DNA of 64,000 bases from Paenibacillus piscarius. GTDB taxonomy: Bacteria; Bacillota; Bacilli; Paenibacillales; Paenibacillaceae. This document shows positions 42,034 through 50,906 of this stretch, one piece after another (position 1 is the first letter of the stretch; each line of letters opens with the position of its first letter). The notes beneath the pieces are model-generated. The model was not told where the DNA came from, did not search any database, and saw only the letters and a program-made list of their open reading frames with translations. The translations under genes were made by a program, and so were the position numbers. Where the stretch lies: positions 186,001 to 250,000 of the forward strand of contig NZ_JAIEUI010000008.1 of the NCBI RefSeq assembly GCF_022234545.1. Direction: 5' to 3'.

Positions 42034-42825
42034 TCAGCTTCCGGTGCTCTTATAATGCCTTACGCCGATGCGCCAGATCAATAGGGAGACCCCGAGGAAG
42101 CCCGCTCCGGCGGGAAGGGAGAGAAAGCCCAGCCACCGGGGGTAATCCCAGCCGCAGACGGCGGCCGCCGGATAGAAGCTGATGAACATCATCGGGAGCA
42201 CGAAGCTGAATACAGATTTCAGGGCACGGGGCATATAAGGCTCCGGGCAGCGGGTGATCTGGTAGCTGGCGTTGGTGAACAGAAAGATCCAGTCCAGCCC
42301 TTTGATGGTGAAAAAAGCAAGACCGGAGGTCAGCACAAACACTCCGCAGTACATCAGGCAGCCTCCGGCCAGCGCCATGCCCAGAATGCCGAGCCTGCCG
42401 GGCGTCAGGGGGACGCCGAGCTGTCCCAGCGCCCAGCCCGCAGCACAGATTCCGGTAACCGGCCGGACCAGCCGGTGCAGATGAAATCTGGAGGCGGCCA
42501 CCTGGACGAACAGGGAACGCGGGCGGAGCAGCAGGCGGTCGAAATCGCCGGAGCGCAGCAGATGCCACGGGAAATAATCGAAGCCGCGGCATAAGCTCTC
42601 GGCGAGTCCGAAGGAGGCCACCGCCAGCGAGTAGACCAGAATGATATGAGCGACGGTCCATTCGCCGACATTGCCGAAGCGTGAGAATAACAGGACTGTG
42701 GCTATGGGATCGGAGACCACTACGGTCAGCACCTGAATCAGCATCAGCCACCAGCCTTTATACTCCATGCCGGACAGCAGATGCATCCGTATATATTTGC
42801 AATAGATTTTACCTTCAGCGAGCAT
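42034..42825 (-). CDS. ABC-2 type exporter permease
   Basis: A 263-residue membrane protein with six helices, of the ABC-2 DUF990 type (KYIRMHLLSGMEYKGWWLMLI at the N terminus, FFTIKGLDWIFLFTNASYQITRCPEPYMP in the middle). It is the last gene of a three-gene minus-strand operon in which ATPase, permease A and permease B follow one another. Such trios export lipids, peptides or drugs; nothing in the sequence points to a particular substrate. Only 9 bases separate it from the permease upstream. Confidence 0.83.
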   Translation of the reverse strand: MLAEGKIYCKYIRMHLLSGMEYKGWWLMLIQVLTVVVSDPIATVLLFSRFGNVGEWTVAHIILVYSLAVASFGLAESLCRGFDYFPWHLLRSGDFDRLLLRPRSLFVQVAASRFHLHRLVRPVTGICAAGWALGQLGVPLTPGRLGILGMALAGGCLMYCGVFVLTSGLAFFTIKGLDWIFLFTNASYQITRCPEPYMPRALKSVFSFVLPMMFISFYPAAAVCGWDYPRWLGFLSLPAGAGFLGVSLLIWRIGVRHYKSTGS

Positions 42826-42834
42826 TCGCTAGTC

Positions 42835-43665
42835 TCACCCTCCCTGGACGATAATGCTGTGCAGTCTGCGTTTCATAATCATCCGTCCCGCCGCGATGAA
42901 GATAAGGCTCCAGAGAAGCTGCATGCCTATACCTGGAAGTGCCGCGGCAGGAGCGACGCTTCCTATATAGAGCTGCAGGGGGATGTCGGCGAATCCGCCA
43001 AACGGCTGCAGGTACAGGAAGGTCTGCATGGATTCAGGCCAGAGCCTCAGGGGAAGATAGGTGCCGGACAACACCCCGCTCACCAGCAGCAGCATATAGG
43101 TTGGCCCGTCACCCCATGTGATGTTCAGGCGGATCGCGGTCACAAGCATGGCGAAGGCCGAGCACAGCACAAACGCCATAACCACTGACAGCAGAAAACA
43201 AAACAGTGCCGGCAGGGAGGCCGGCCCGCCCAGAGCATAACCGGCAGGCATCAGCAGACCGGCGAGTACGGTGGACATTCCCCGCATCCAACTGGTGCCA
43301 AGCTTGCCGGCCGAGCTTTTGACGAACCAGTGGGTGTACAGGTTCATGGGCCGGCATAGCTCGATACCGACGTCGCCGTTGTTGATTTTGCCCATAATCT
43401 CGCCGTCGATGCTCATACTCTGAAGCACAAATAACCCCTGGGCCAGCCAGACATAGGATATGGCCTGCTGAAGGCTAAGCCCGTTGTTGTTCCATGAGCC
43501 GTTCTCGCTGTATGTATAGAACACGGTGAACAGCACACATTCAATAAGCGCCCAGAATACACTGACCATCGTGCCTGATATAGCGGACACCCGGTATTGA
43601 AGCCCTTCGGCCATGCGGATACGGAAGAGGGAGCCGCAGGCCCGGTATGTGTTTCTAAAGTTCAT
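42835..43665 (-). CDS. ABC-2 type exporter permease
   Basis: A 276-residue membrane protein with about six helices (ISGTMVSVFWALIECVLFTVFYTY, LPALFCFLLSVVMAFVLCSAFAM, TYMLLLVSGVLSGTYLPL). Its middle segment SYVWLAQGLFVLQSMSIDGEIMGKINNGDVGIELCRPMNLYTHW is typical of the ABC-2 family beside DUF990. It should form a heterodimer with the next permease. The ATG follows an AGGAGGTGCAC site. The ATPase gene lies 27 bases upstream. Confidence 0.83.
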   Translation of the reverse strand: MNFRNTYRACGSLFRIRMAEGLQYRVSAISGTMVSVFWALIECVLFTVFYTYSENGSWNNNGLSLQQAISYVWLAQGLFVLQSMSIDGEIMGKINNGDVGIELCRPMNLYTHWFVKSSAGKLGTSWMRGMSTVLAGLLMPAGYALGGPASLPALFCFLLSVVMAFVLCSAFAMLVTAIRLNITWGDGPTYMLLLVSGVLSGTYLPLRLWPESMQTFLYLQPFGGFADIPLQLYIGSVAPAAALPGIGMQLLWSLIFIAAGRMIMKRRLHSIIVQGG

Positions 43666-43692
43666 TGTGCACCTCCTGATGGGTTGATCGGC

Positions 43693-44508
43693 TTAACCCA
43701 GAGCCAAGTCATTATACATAGCTGCAATCATCGCATCCGTGTTCACTTTCATGATGACCTCCGGCGCATATTTCTGCTGCAGGCCTGAGAGCTGCCCGTC
43801 ATAGAGCAGTTGGCCGTGCCCGATGACCATGACCCGCTGGCATAATGCTTCAATATCGTCCATATCATGGGTGGTCAGCAGCATCGTAATCCCGTGCTTA
43901 CGGTTCTCTTCCTTCAGGAAATTGCGCAGCGCCAGCTTGGATACCGCATCAAGTCCGATGGTGGGCTCATCCAGAAAGAGAAGCTTCGGCCGGTGCAGCA
44001 GCGCCGCCACCAGCTCACAGCGCATCCGCTGCCCGAGCGAGAGCTGTCTCACCGGCGTCCTTAAAAGCGCTTCCACACCAAGCGTTGCCGTTAACTCGGA
44101 TAATCTTAATCTGTAGTCACCCGGGGGAATGGCATAAATATCCTTCAGCACGTCAAAAGAGTCAGCCACCGGAACATCCCACCACAGCTGTGAGCGCTGG
44201 CCAAAAACAACGCCGATCCGGGATACATGCTCTACGCGGTGCTTCCACGGAACCTTGCCCAGGATGGTACATTCTCCGCTGTCTGGTGTCAGGATGCCGC
44301 TCATCACCTTGACGGAGGTCGATTTGCCGGCACCGTTCGGACCAATGTAACCTACCAGTTCACCCTCTTCAATGTCAAAGCTGATCCCGCCGAGCGCGTC
44401 CACCCGGGTAACATTCCGCATAAAAGCGCCTCTCAGCAGACCCCATTTTCCTTCAGGCCGTTTGTACACCTTGAAGCTTTTGCGGATCTCTCTCAGTTTG
44501 ATTTGCAT
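43693..44508 (-). CDS. ABC-2 exporter ATPase
   Basis: A 271-residue ATP-binding subunit. Walker A is YIGPNGAGKSTSVKVM, the ABC signature is LSLGQRMRCELVAALLHRPK, Walker B is LLFLDEPTIGLD and the His switch is LLTTHDMDDIE. It is of the NatA/CcmA-like group (long GKWGLLRGAFMRNVTRVDALGG N-terminal segment). I chose the ATG after GAAGGAGG; the longer reading adds 10 residues without a ribosome site. It is the first gene of the minus-strand exporter operon. Confidence 0.92.
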   Translation of the reverse strand: MQIKLREIRKSFKVYKRPEGKWGLLRGAFMRNVTRVDALGGISFDIEEGELVGYIGPNGAGKSTSVKVMSGILTPDSGECTILGKVPWKHRVEHVSRIGVVFGQRSQLWWDVPVADSFDVLKDIYAIPPGDYRLRLSELTATLGVEALLRTPVRQLSLGQRMRCELVAALLHRPKLLFLDEPTIGLDAVSKLALRNFLKEENRKHGITMLLTTHDMDDIEALCQRVMVIGHGQLLYDGQLSGLQQKYAPEVIMKVNTDAMIAAMYNDLALG

Positions 44509-44646
44509 GTCATTCGCCTCCTTCGTGCAGAAGATCATATCATCAGGGGAGGCAAGGGGGACAGCAGCGCCGGGGACTTTCTTGATCCTTGCTGCCAGGC
44601 TGACAGGGGGAGAATCATTTATTTTCTTCGTTTTCCATAAAAATGC

Positions 44647-44675
44647 TTGTTATGTTGACATTTCTGTGCTATATT
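44647..44675 (+). promoter_or_regulatory. Promoter of an orphan short transcript
   Basis: TTGTTA, 17 bases, TATATT, with TGC before the -10 (extended form). It reads into a 90-base region that ends in a terminator. Confidence 0.6.
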
Positions 44676-44681
44676 AATTTT

Positions 44682-44770
44682 ATAGTTAACGCAAGGAAAA
44701 GTTATGTTTTTTTGTATATGTACCATAAAATAAACTTCCCGTACCGGTGATGAAATCACCGGTATTTTTG
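44682..44770 (+). ncRNA. Candidate short RNA or leader with a 9-codon ORF
   Basis: Between the promoter and a perfect hairpin (TACCGGTGAT/ATCACCGGTA plus TTTTT) lie about 90 bases. They contain AAGGAAAAG and a nine-codon ORF (MFFCICTIK). No gene follows on this strand for almost 2 kb, so it is not a leader of a known gene. It may encode a small RNA or a tiny peptide. This sits in a 405-base gap without any larger gene. Confidence 0.45.
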
Positions 44771-44810
44771 CGTTCTCAGCCTAATCAGACGGCCATGCGT
44801 ATGAATGCAA

Positions 44811-44842
44811 AAAAGGTGTCCTGAAGCTCCAGGACACCTTTT
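44811..44842. terminator. Terminator of the acetyltransferase gene
   Basis: AAAAGGTGTCCTG with CAGGACACCTTTT around a 6-base loop, with A and T runs on the two sides; it works in either direction. Confidence 0.8.
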
Positions 44843-44913
44843 CTGTGGATGCGGGCAGAAGGTATGCGAAAAACCGAACACAATGGAATAAAGGATATCC
44901 ATGCTACACTCGG

Positions 44914-45390
44914 TTAATCTGGAAGTGTCCGCTCATACTCCCAGATGCTCTGGCTGCTCTCCGCATCATAGATCTCTCCGGTACGGACGAAGCCGTGCTT
45001 CTCGTAGAAGTGATGATTGCGGACGGCCCACGAAGGGGTATCCAGCGTCCAGCGCTTAGCCGCAGGATATTTAGCCAATAAGAAATGCATAGCTTCATGC
45101 CCGAAGCCCTGATTCTGATAGAGCGGGTCGATAAAAATCCGGCCCAGATGACATTCCTCTTGCGTAGGCGACGGGAAAATGATCATGCCCCCGATAATCT
45201 TCCCGTCATCCAGGAGCTTGTAATAGTGACTTTGCTGCATTTGCTCCACCTGCCAGGACACCGAATCATAACCCGGAGGGCCGTCCTCCTCTTTATTCTG
45301 ATAGCGGCGGGCGTCATCATCGAACGTTCTTTTCTGTACCTCTGCTAATATGTCTGCATCCTGGGGGCTGGCGATTTCAAAGCTCAGCAT
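44914..45390 (-). CDS. GNAT-family acetyltransferase
   Basis: A 158-residue protein of the GNAT fold. The acetyl-CoA motif lies in LGRIFIDPLYQNQGFGHEAMHFLLAKYP, followed by RWTLDTPSWAVRNHHFYEKHGFVRTGE, which is the usual late GNAT motif B. Substrate is not predictable. The start was set at ATG 45390, preceded by GGGAGGAC; the upstream extension of 13 residues lacks GNAT character. It stands alone between a terminator and the dehydrogenase gene. Confidence 0.85.
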   Translation of the reverse strand: MLSFEIASPQDADILAEVQKRTFDDDARRYQNKEEDGPPGYDSVSWQVEQMQQSHYYKLLDDGKIIGGMIIFPSPTQEECHLGRIFIDPLYQNQGFGHEAMHFLLAKYPAAKRWTLDTPSWAVRNHHFYEKHGFVRTGEIYDAESSQSIWEYERTLPD

Positions 45391-45464
45391 AATATGTCCT
45401 CCCTGCTTACAATGGTGTGTGTACAACACCAGTGTAAGCAGATCCCGGGAATGCTGCCGTTACA

Positions 45465-46358
45465 TTAGTTACCTTCACCGATCTTCTTCCCGATCCAATC
45501 CTCGTAGGTCTTCACCACAGAGGACAGATCCTCGTCGCCGTAGCCGTGGTTGAAGCCGGCCTGGAACAGGCTCTTGGCTACGCCCAGCATAGGCGCAGGG
45601 ACGCCGGTGGCATCGCTGAGCGAGGAGGCCAGCTTCAGATCCTTGAGCATCAAGGCAAGCGAGAACTGGTTGCTGAAGTCACCGTCGATAATCTTCTGGC
45701 CCTTCAGCTCGGCCTGCTTGCTGCCGGCTGATCCGTTCTTCACCAGCTCAAGGAATTTGTCAGCGGGAACGCCGGACTTCACAGCGATGGAGAAGCCTTC
45801 TGCGAGCGCGGCGTTATGAATACCGACCATGGCATTATGGGCCAGCTTGGCTACCGCGCCGCTGCCGTTGCCGCCCATATGCAGCAGCAGTCTGCCCATG
45901 CAATCGAAGAGGTCACGGTGCTGCTCAATCACCTCAGCATGCCCGCCGACCATGAAGACCAGGGTGCCGTCAATCGCCGCCGGCTTGCTGCCGGTAACCG
46001 GCGCATCGAGGAAATGACCGCCCTGCGCTTCGATAGCGGCGGCCAGCTCCTTGGCCAGGCCTGGGGAGATGGTGCTGGAGTCGATGACGGTTGTACCCGG
46101 CTGAAGGGACGCGAGAATGCCGTTATCGCCGTAGAACACCTCACGGATCGAATCGTCATTGCTGATCATGGTAATAATAACATCCTTGCCTGCTGCAGCC
46201 GCCTGCGGAGTAGCGGCGGTCTTCGCGCCCTCCTCTTCCAGCGGTCTGCACTTGTCTGCTGTACGGTTGTACACTGTGACGTCAAAGCCGCTGCGCAGCA
46301 GGTTCGAGGCCATAGGCGCGCCCATTGTTCCGAGTCCGATAAAGCCGATTTGCTTCAT
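45465..46358 (-). CDS. Beta-hydroxyacid dehydrogenase (3-hydroxyisobutyrate type)
   Basis: A 297-residue NAD(P)-dependent dehydrogenase. The dinucleotide motif is GFIGLGTMGAPMASNL at the N terminus, the substrate motif FLDAPVTGSKPAA in the middle, and the catalytic Lys in GSGAVAKLAHNAMVG. This is the family of tartronate semialdehyde reductase (GarR), 3-hydroxyisobutyrate dehydrogenase and glyoxylate reductase; the exact substrate is not clear. AAAGGTGG lies before ATG. A short upstream ORF ends inside its first codons. Confidence 0.9.
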   Translation of the reverse strand: MKQIGFIGLGTMGAPMASNLLRSGFDVTVYNRTADKCRPLEEEGAKTAATPQAAAAGKDVIITMISNDDSIREVFYGDNGILASLQPGTTVIDSSTISPGLAKELAAAIEAQGGHFLDAPVTGSKPAAIDGTLVFMVGGHAEVIEQHRDLFDCMGRLLLHMGGNGSGAVAKLAHNAMVGIHNAALAEGFSIAVKSGVPADKFLELVKNGSAGSKQAELKGQKIIDGDFSNQFSLALMLKDLKLASSLSDATGVPAPMLGVAKSLFQAGFNHGYGDEDLSSVVKTYEDWIGKKIGEGN

Positions 46359-46492
46359 TTCATTCGTCCACCTTTGCTCTTTGGAATCATGCTATAGGAA
46401 CTAAGTTTGTCTTTCATTCTATCAGATGGTTCAAGCTGCTTCCACAGCTCAGGGAGGAACAACTGCAGGGCATATCGGGCAACCGTTTCCAT
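46355..46492 (-). CDS. Possible short ORF overlapping the dehydrogenase start
   Basis: A 45-codon ORF, METVARYALQLFLPELWKQL and then EPSDRMKDKLSSYSM, whose stop overlaps the ATG of the dehydrogenase gene by several bases. There is no clear ribosome site before it and the frame stays open upstream for another 13 codons. It could be a small upstream peptide that couples to the dehydrogenase, or the relic of a larger gene. Its composition looks protein-like, but length makes chance likely. Confidence 0.25.
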   Translation of the reverse strand: METVARYALQLFLPELWKQLEPSDRMKDKLSSYSMIPKSKGGRMK

Positions 46493-46632
46493 GTAATAAA
46501 TATTAACATGAGCTTCAGGCGGGGATGTGCCCTAAGACCTTGCCAGTCAAGGGAAATTAAAGTATCCTAGAGTATAATGTTGCATCAAACGGTGTCAAAT
46601 CTAAAGAGAAACACAGGAGGCTACCATTACCG

Positions 46633-47988
46633 ATGTCCAAGAAGATTAAGTTTGACTACACCAAAGCCCTTTCCTTCTTCAGCCAGACCGAGATTGATTA
46701 CTTCGCCGCTCCGGTGAAGCTGGCTCACGAACAGCTGCATAACAAGAGCGGAGCCGGCTCCGATTACCTGGGCTGGATTGATCTCCCGACGGCGTATGAC
46801 AAGGAAGAATTCGCCCGCATCCAGCAGGCGGCCAAGAAGATTCAGAACGATTCCGAAGTGCTGATCGTGATCGGCATCGGCGGCTCCTACCTGGGAGCGC
46901 GCGCAGCGATTGAAGCGCTGTCCCACTCCTTCTACAACAACCTGTCCAAGGACAAGCGCAAGACGCCTGAGGTTTATTTTGCCGGGAACAACATCAGCTC
47001 GACCTACATCACGCATCTGCTTGATCTGGTAGAAGGCAAGGACTTCTCCGTGAACGTCATCTCCAAATCGGGCACGACGACTGAACCGGCGATTGCCTTC
47101 CGTATCTTCCGCGCAGCGCTGGAGAAGAAATACGGCAAGGAAGAAGCGCGCAAGCGTATCTACGCAACTACAGACAAGGAGAAGGGTGCACTCAAGAAGC
47201 TGGCGAATGAAGAAGGCTATGAGTCGTTCATTATCCCTGATGATGTAGGCGGACGTTATTCCGTACTGACACCGGTAGGTCTCCTGCCGATCGCAGTTGC
47301 CGGAATTAATATTGAAGAAATGATGCAGGGAGCGGCTGCCGCAGCCGATGACTTCAACAACCCTGATGTAGCGACCAATGAGAGCTACCAATATGCTGCA
47401 GTGCGCAACGCCCTCTACCGCAAAGGCAAGACTACAGAGATTCTCGTGAACTATGAGCCTTCCCTGCACTTTGTCTCCGAATGGTGGAAGCAGCTCTACG
47501 GCGAGAGCGAAGGCAAGGACTTCAAGGGAATCTATCCTTCCTCCGTTGACTTCTCGACAGACCTGCACTCTATGGGTCAGTTCATTCAAGAGGGGAACCG
47601 CAATATCTTCGAGACGGTGATCCAGGTTGAGAACGTACAGCACCATGTAACCATTGAGAATGATCCGGATGATCTGGATGGCCTCAACTTCCTGACCGGA
47701 CAGACTATGGATTTCGTTAACAAGAAGGCGTTCCAGGGTACAATGCTGGCGCACACGGACGGACAGGTGCCGAACCTGATCGTGACGATTCCGGACCAGA
47801 CTCCTTATACCTTCGGCTATCTGGTATACTTCTTCGAGAAAGCCTGCGGCATCAGCGGATACCTGCTGGGTGTGAATCCGTTCGACCAGCCGGGCGTTGA
47901 AGCCTACAAGAAGAATATGTTCGCACTGCTCGGCAAGCCGGGCTATGAGAAAGAAAAGGCTGAGCTGGAAGCCAGACTGACAGAGTAG
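46633..47988 (+). CDS. pgi: Glucose-6-phosphate isomerase
   Basis: A 451-residue glycolytic enzyme converting glucose 6-phosphate to fructose 6-phosphate. Family segments are [50 protein letters not shown], the catalytic-site-like [22 protein letters not shown] and [36 protein letters not shown]. Length matches the shorter Gram-positive form. AGGAGG lies 12 bases before ATG. A TATAAT is visible about 55 bases upstream without a good -35. Confidence 0.96.
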   Translation: MSKKIKFDYTKALSFFSQTEIDYFAAPVKLAHEQLHNKSGAGSDYLGWIDLPTAYDKEEFARIQQAAKKIQNDSEVLIVIGIGGSYLGARAAIEALSHSFYNNLSKDKRKTPEVYFAGNNISSTYITHLLDLVEGKDFSVNVISKSGTTTEPAIAFRIFRAALEKKYGKEEARKRIYATTDKEKGALKKLANEEGYESFIIPDDVGGRYSVLTPVGLLPIAVAGINIEEMMQGAAAAADDFNNPDVATNESYQYAAVRNALYRKGKTTEILVNYEPSLHFVSEWWKQLYGESEGKDFKGIYPSSVDFSTDLHSMGQFIQEGNRNIFETVIQVENVQHHVTIENDPDDLDGLNFLTGQTMDFVNKKAFQGTMLAHTDGQVPNLIVTIPDQTPYTFGYLVYFFEKACGISGYLLGVNPFDQPGVEAYKKNMFALLGKPGYEKEKAELEARLTE

Positions 47989-48132
47989 TATTGTCACCGG
48001 ATAGTTCACGCCAAGAGGCCGGTTATTTAACCTAACGTTCGTCATCAGGAGCAGTCCATAGGTAGCTTTTACCGGGGGCTGCTCCTAGATATATATCAAG
48101 TCATTACATGCATATTAAGGAATGGACAACAG

Positions 48133-48765
48133 ATGCTGGAACAATACCGGACGGTGCGCGCTCCCGGCTCGCGGGAGGTTGTTATCCGTAAATCACGCTT
48201 CATCGGGCATGTCATGCCGGTGGAGAACGAAGAGGAAGCCCTGCAGTTTATCGATACCATCAAGAAGCAGCACTGGAATGCTACCCATAACTGTTCTGCT
48301 TATATGATTGGTGAGAGGGATGAGATTCAGAGACAGTCAGATGACGGGGAACCGGGAGGAACAGCCGGGAAACCGATTTTGGAGGTAATCCGCAGCCAAC
48401 AGGTGAAGAATGTCGCAATTGTCGTTACCCGTTATTTCGGAGGCATTATGCTGGGCGCAGGCGGATTGATCCGGGCTTATACTGACGGCGCTGTTCTGGC
48501 GCTGGAGGCCGGAGAAGTGATCACCCGGGTGCTGAGACGGGAGGTATTCGTGGAAATCGAGTACACCTGGCTGGGCAAGGTGGAGAACGCGCTGCGGGGC
48601 AGGAATATCCAGACCGGCGAGACTATATTCACGGATAAAGTTACGCTGTTATGTCTTCCGCGCAATGATGAGGCTGACGCATTTACCGCATGGATCACCG
48701 ATCTTACCGGGGCGCAAGCCCGGGTTACAGAAGGGCGGCGGCTTTACTACAGCGAAGGGGAATAA
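48133..48765 (+). CDS. YigZ/IMPACT-family protein
   Basis: A 210-residue two-domain protein. The UPF0029 N domain has RFIGHVMPVENEEEALQFI, HNCSAYMIG, the conserved QSDDGEPGGTAGKPIL and VVTRYFGGIMLGAGGLIRAY. The C-terminal DUF1949 domain begins at about residue 140. The family is related to the eukaryotic translation regulator IMPACT; the bacterial role is poorly known. The TetR gene starts 3 bases after its stop, so the two probably share one transcript. Confidence 0.9.
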   Translation: MLEQYRTVRAPGSREVVIRKSRFIGHVMPVENEEEALQFIDTIKKQHWNATHNCSAYMIGERDEIQRQSDDGEPGGTAGKPILEVIRSQQVKNVAIVVTRYFGGIMLGAGGLIRAYTDGAVLALEAGEVITRVLRREVFVEIEYTWLGKVENALRGRNIQTGETIFTDKVTLLCLPRNDEADAFTAWITDLTGAQARVTEGRRLYYSEGE

Positions 48766-48768
48766 GCG

Positions 48769-49350
48769 ATGGCAAGAAGAGCAGTGGAACAGGAGTTGTC
48801 GAGGGAGAGAATATTGGAGGCGGCGAGGCATCTTTTCATCACCAAAGGGTACCGTGCCATTTCGATGCGCAGTATTGGCCAGCACCTGGGGTATAGCCAC
48901 GGCTCTCTATATTACCATTTCAAAGAGAAGGCTGAATTATTCTACGCAATCGTTGTCGAGGATTTCAATTATGTGGCCTCCCTGTTGAATGAAGCTATGG
49001 AAGCTCCGCCAGTGGAGGGCATGACCCGGGTAGAGCAGCTGATGATGGAGTTCATCCGCTTCGGGCTGGACCATCCGTATCAGTATGAGATCATGTTCAT
49101 GATCCGCGACGAAGAGCTGCTGGCGTATTGCCGGGCAGAGCAGGGCCGATGTTTCGAGTTATTTGCAAGCATTGTCCGCCGTCATATGAAGGAGGAGGGA
49201 TATGTGTCCGAGGATTGGCAGAGTGTGCCGCTGACCTTGTTCCTGTCCGCTCACGGCTTTATTTCTTATTATATTCAGGATAAGGTTCAGTTTGAGGACG
49301 TGAAGCAAGCGGCGATTACCCATGTTAAGGTATTAAGCCGCAGCTTGTAG
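48769..49350 (+). CDS. TetR-family transcriptional regulator
   Basis: A 193-residue regulator with an N-terminal HTH, REGILEAARHLFITKGYRAISM-like in order, and IGQHLGYSHGSLYYHFKEKAELF, the canonical TetR recognition helix. The C-terminal ligand domain (VEQLMMEFIRFGLDHPYQYEIMFM) belongs to the TetR_C_33-like group. No target is obvious; the only near neighbours are YigZ on the same strand and YjbQ convergent. It is followed by a hairpin terminator. Confidence 0.88.
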   Translation: MARRAVEQELSRERILEAARHLFITKGYRAISMRSIGQHLGYSHGSLYYHFKEKAELFYAIVVEDFNYVASLLNEAMEAPPVEGMTRVEQLMMEFIRFGLDHPYQYEIMFMIRDEELLAYCRAEQGRCFELFASIVRRHMKEEGYVSEDWQSVPLTLFLSAHGFISYYIQDKVQFEDVKQAAITHVKVLSRSL

Positions 49351-49442
49351 GAAGCCGCTTTTTTTATTGCTTTGCACTTTAGAGCGTTGCATTGGTATAA
49401 CATTGCCTGGTGAAAGTGTTATAGAAGCTATCAATAATATAG

Positions 49443-49476
49443 AGAGCAGCCCCGCCTATAACGCCGGAGCTGCTCT
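49443..49476. terminator. Convergent terminator, tetR / yjbQ
   Basis: AGAGCAGC pairs with GCTGCTCT around an 18-base loop, followed by TCTT. It separates the two convergent genes. Confidence 0.65.
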
Positions 49477-49495
49477 TCTTATATTTCATGGTTTG

Positions 49496-49900
49496 TTACC
49501 CTTCAACGATCTTGAGATAATACTGGCGGTGTCTGGGTCCGTCGAATTCACAGAAATAGATCCCCTGCCAGCGGCCCAGCAGGAGCGCACCTTCATGGAT
49601 GATGAGGGTCTGCGAGGGACCGGCTGTGATTGACTTCAGGTGGCTGGCGGTATTGCCTTCAGCATGGCGGTATTTGGGATGCTCCCACGGATATACCTCA
49701 TCAAGCCGCATGATCACATCGTGCTTCACATCATGATCGGCATTCTCGTTGATCGTGATTCCGGCAGTCGTGTGCGGACAGTAGACGGTAATTGTACCGC
49801 TCTGAACTCCGCTTTTCTTCACGTAGGCCTGCACTTCCCGCGTAATATCGCGTAATTCGTCCCGTTTGCTGGTGGTAATCTCCATCGTATGCAGCATCAT
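49496..49900 (-). CDS. YjbQ/UPF0047 protein
   Basis: A 134-residue protein of the YjbQ family, seen by GTITVYCPHTTAGITINENADHDVKHD (His and Asp metal ligands), YPWEHPKYRHAEGNTASHLKSITAG and LGRWQGIYFCEFDGPRHR. Some members show weak thiamine-phosphate synthase activity, which gave the family its common database name; the true role is not settled. ATG 49900 follows GGAGAGG; ATG 49897 is an alternative. Confidence 0.9.
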   Translation of the reverse strand: MMLHTMEITTSKRDELRDITREVQAYVKKSGVQSGTITVYCPHTTAGITINENADHDVKHDVIMRLDEVYPWEHPKYRHAEGNTASHLKSITAGPSQTLIIHEGALLLGRWQGIYFCEFDGPRHRQYYLKIVEG

Positions 49901-49967
49901 GAATTCCTCTCCTTAATAGACCAAAGTGATGTTACCTATACTTTAACCCAATCTGCTATAAAAGTAA

Positions 49968-50036
49968 TTGACGGGATCAGGCAGTCTTTGGTAAAGTAGT
50001 GATAACCTAAAACCAAGTATATTAATAGGAATAATT
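49968..50036 (+). promoter_or_regulatory. Promoter region of the sulfate importer operon
   Basis: TTGACG, 18 bases and TAAAGT form a reasonable promoter. Just after it comes TATATTAATAGGAATAATTA. The core AATAGGAATAATT resembles, from memory, the sites of CymR, the Bacillus repressor of sulfur genes. I did not see an S-box riboswitch here. Confidence 0.35.
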
Positions 50037-50090
50037 AAACCTTAAAGGCGAGTATGCCGACCGGATATCCGGAGGTGGGGGGCTTATCCA

Positions 50091-50906
50091 TTGAATTCAC
50101 TGATCAGGCACAAGGGCTGGACTTGGGGATTCCGTACAACTGTTCTGCTGTACTTCGTAATGCTGATAGTATTACCCATACTCGGGGTCTATTACAATTC
50201 ATTCTCGCTGGGCTTTACAAGCTTCACTGAGAGCATACTTGATCCGATTGCCTGGAAGTCGGTCCTGTTAACGCTCAAGCTGGCTGTCATTGCTGCTCTT
50301 ATTAACGTGGTGCTCGGAACAATGACTGCCTGGGTGCTTATCCGCTACAAGTTCCCCGGCCGGGCGCTGCTGAACAGTCTGGTGGATCTCCCGTTCGCAC
50401 TGCCGACTGCGGTTGGAGGACTCATGATTCTGCTGCTGCTGGGCCCGGGAAGCCTGATTGGCGGTCTGGCGGAGTCGCTGGGCTTCGAGATTGTGTTCCA
50501 CCAGCCGGCGATTGTGATCGCGATGGTGTTCGTCACGTTCCCCTTCGTCATCCGTGCGGTGCAGCCGCTGCTGGAGGAGCTGGATGCTTCCGAGGAAGAG
50601 GCGGCGTATACGATGGGCGCGCGGCCTGTCCGGGTGTTCCTGCAGGTCATCCTACCTTCGATGCTGCCTGGTATGATTAGCGGCGGGATGCTGGCCTTCT
50701 CGCGGGCGCTGGCCGAATTCGGTGCAGTGGTGCTCGTGGCGGGCAATATTCCGGGACGTACGCTGGTGTCGTCAGTGTTCATCTTCGGAGAGGTGGAGAG
50801 CGACAATCCGGTGGGGGCCGCAGCGGTGTCGATCCTTCTGCTGACCTTATCCTTCGCGATTCTCTGGCTGATCAGCCTGGTGCAGATGCGGGGGAGAAGA
50901 ACATGA
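50091..50906 (+). CDS. cysT: Sulfate ABC transporter permease CysT
   Basis: A 271-residue permease with six helices. The EAA-like loop is EEEAAYTMGARPVRVFLQVILPSMLPG. Further family features are NVVLGTMTAWVLIRYKFPGRALLNSLVDLPFALPTAVGG and LAEFGAVVLVAGNIPG, all highly typical of CysT/CysU. The start is TTG after GGTGGGGGG. It overlaps CysW by four bases (ATGA). With CysW it forms the sulfate/thiosulfate channel. Confidence 0.92.
   Translation: MNSLIRHKGWTWGFRTTVLLYFVMLIVLPILGVYYNSFSLGFTSFTESILDPIAWKSVLLTLKLAVIAALINVVLGTMTAWVLIRYKFPGRALLNSLVDLPFALPTAVGGLMILLLLGPGSLIGGLAESLGFEIVFHQPAIVIAMVFVTFPFVIRAVQPLLEELDASEEEAAYTMGARPVRVFLQVILPSMLPGMISGGMLAFSRALAEFGAVVLVAGNIPGRTLVSSVFIFGEVESDNPVGAAAVSILLLTLSFAILWLISLVQMRGRRT

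Noticed and set aside
46627..48045. A 472-codon open frame on the minus strand opposite pgi
   Set aside because: It mirrors pgi along its full length, has no ribosome site and no recognisable domain; it arises from the codon bias of pgi.
48047..48086. Terminator after pgi
   Set aside because: AGGAGCAG/CTGCTCCT can pair but the loop is 24 bases and no T run follows, so support is too weak.
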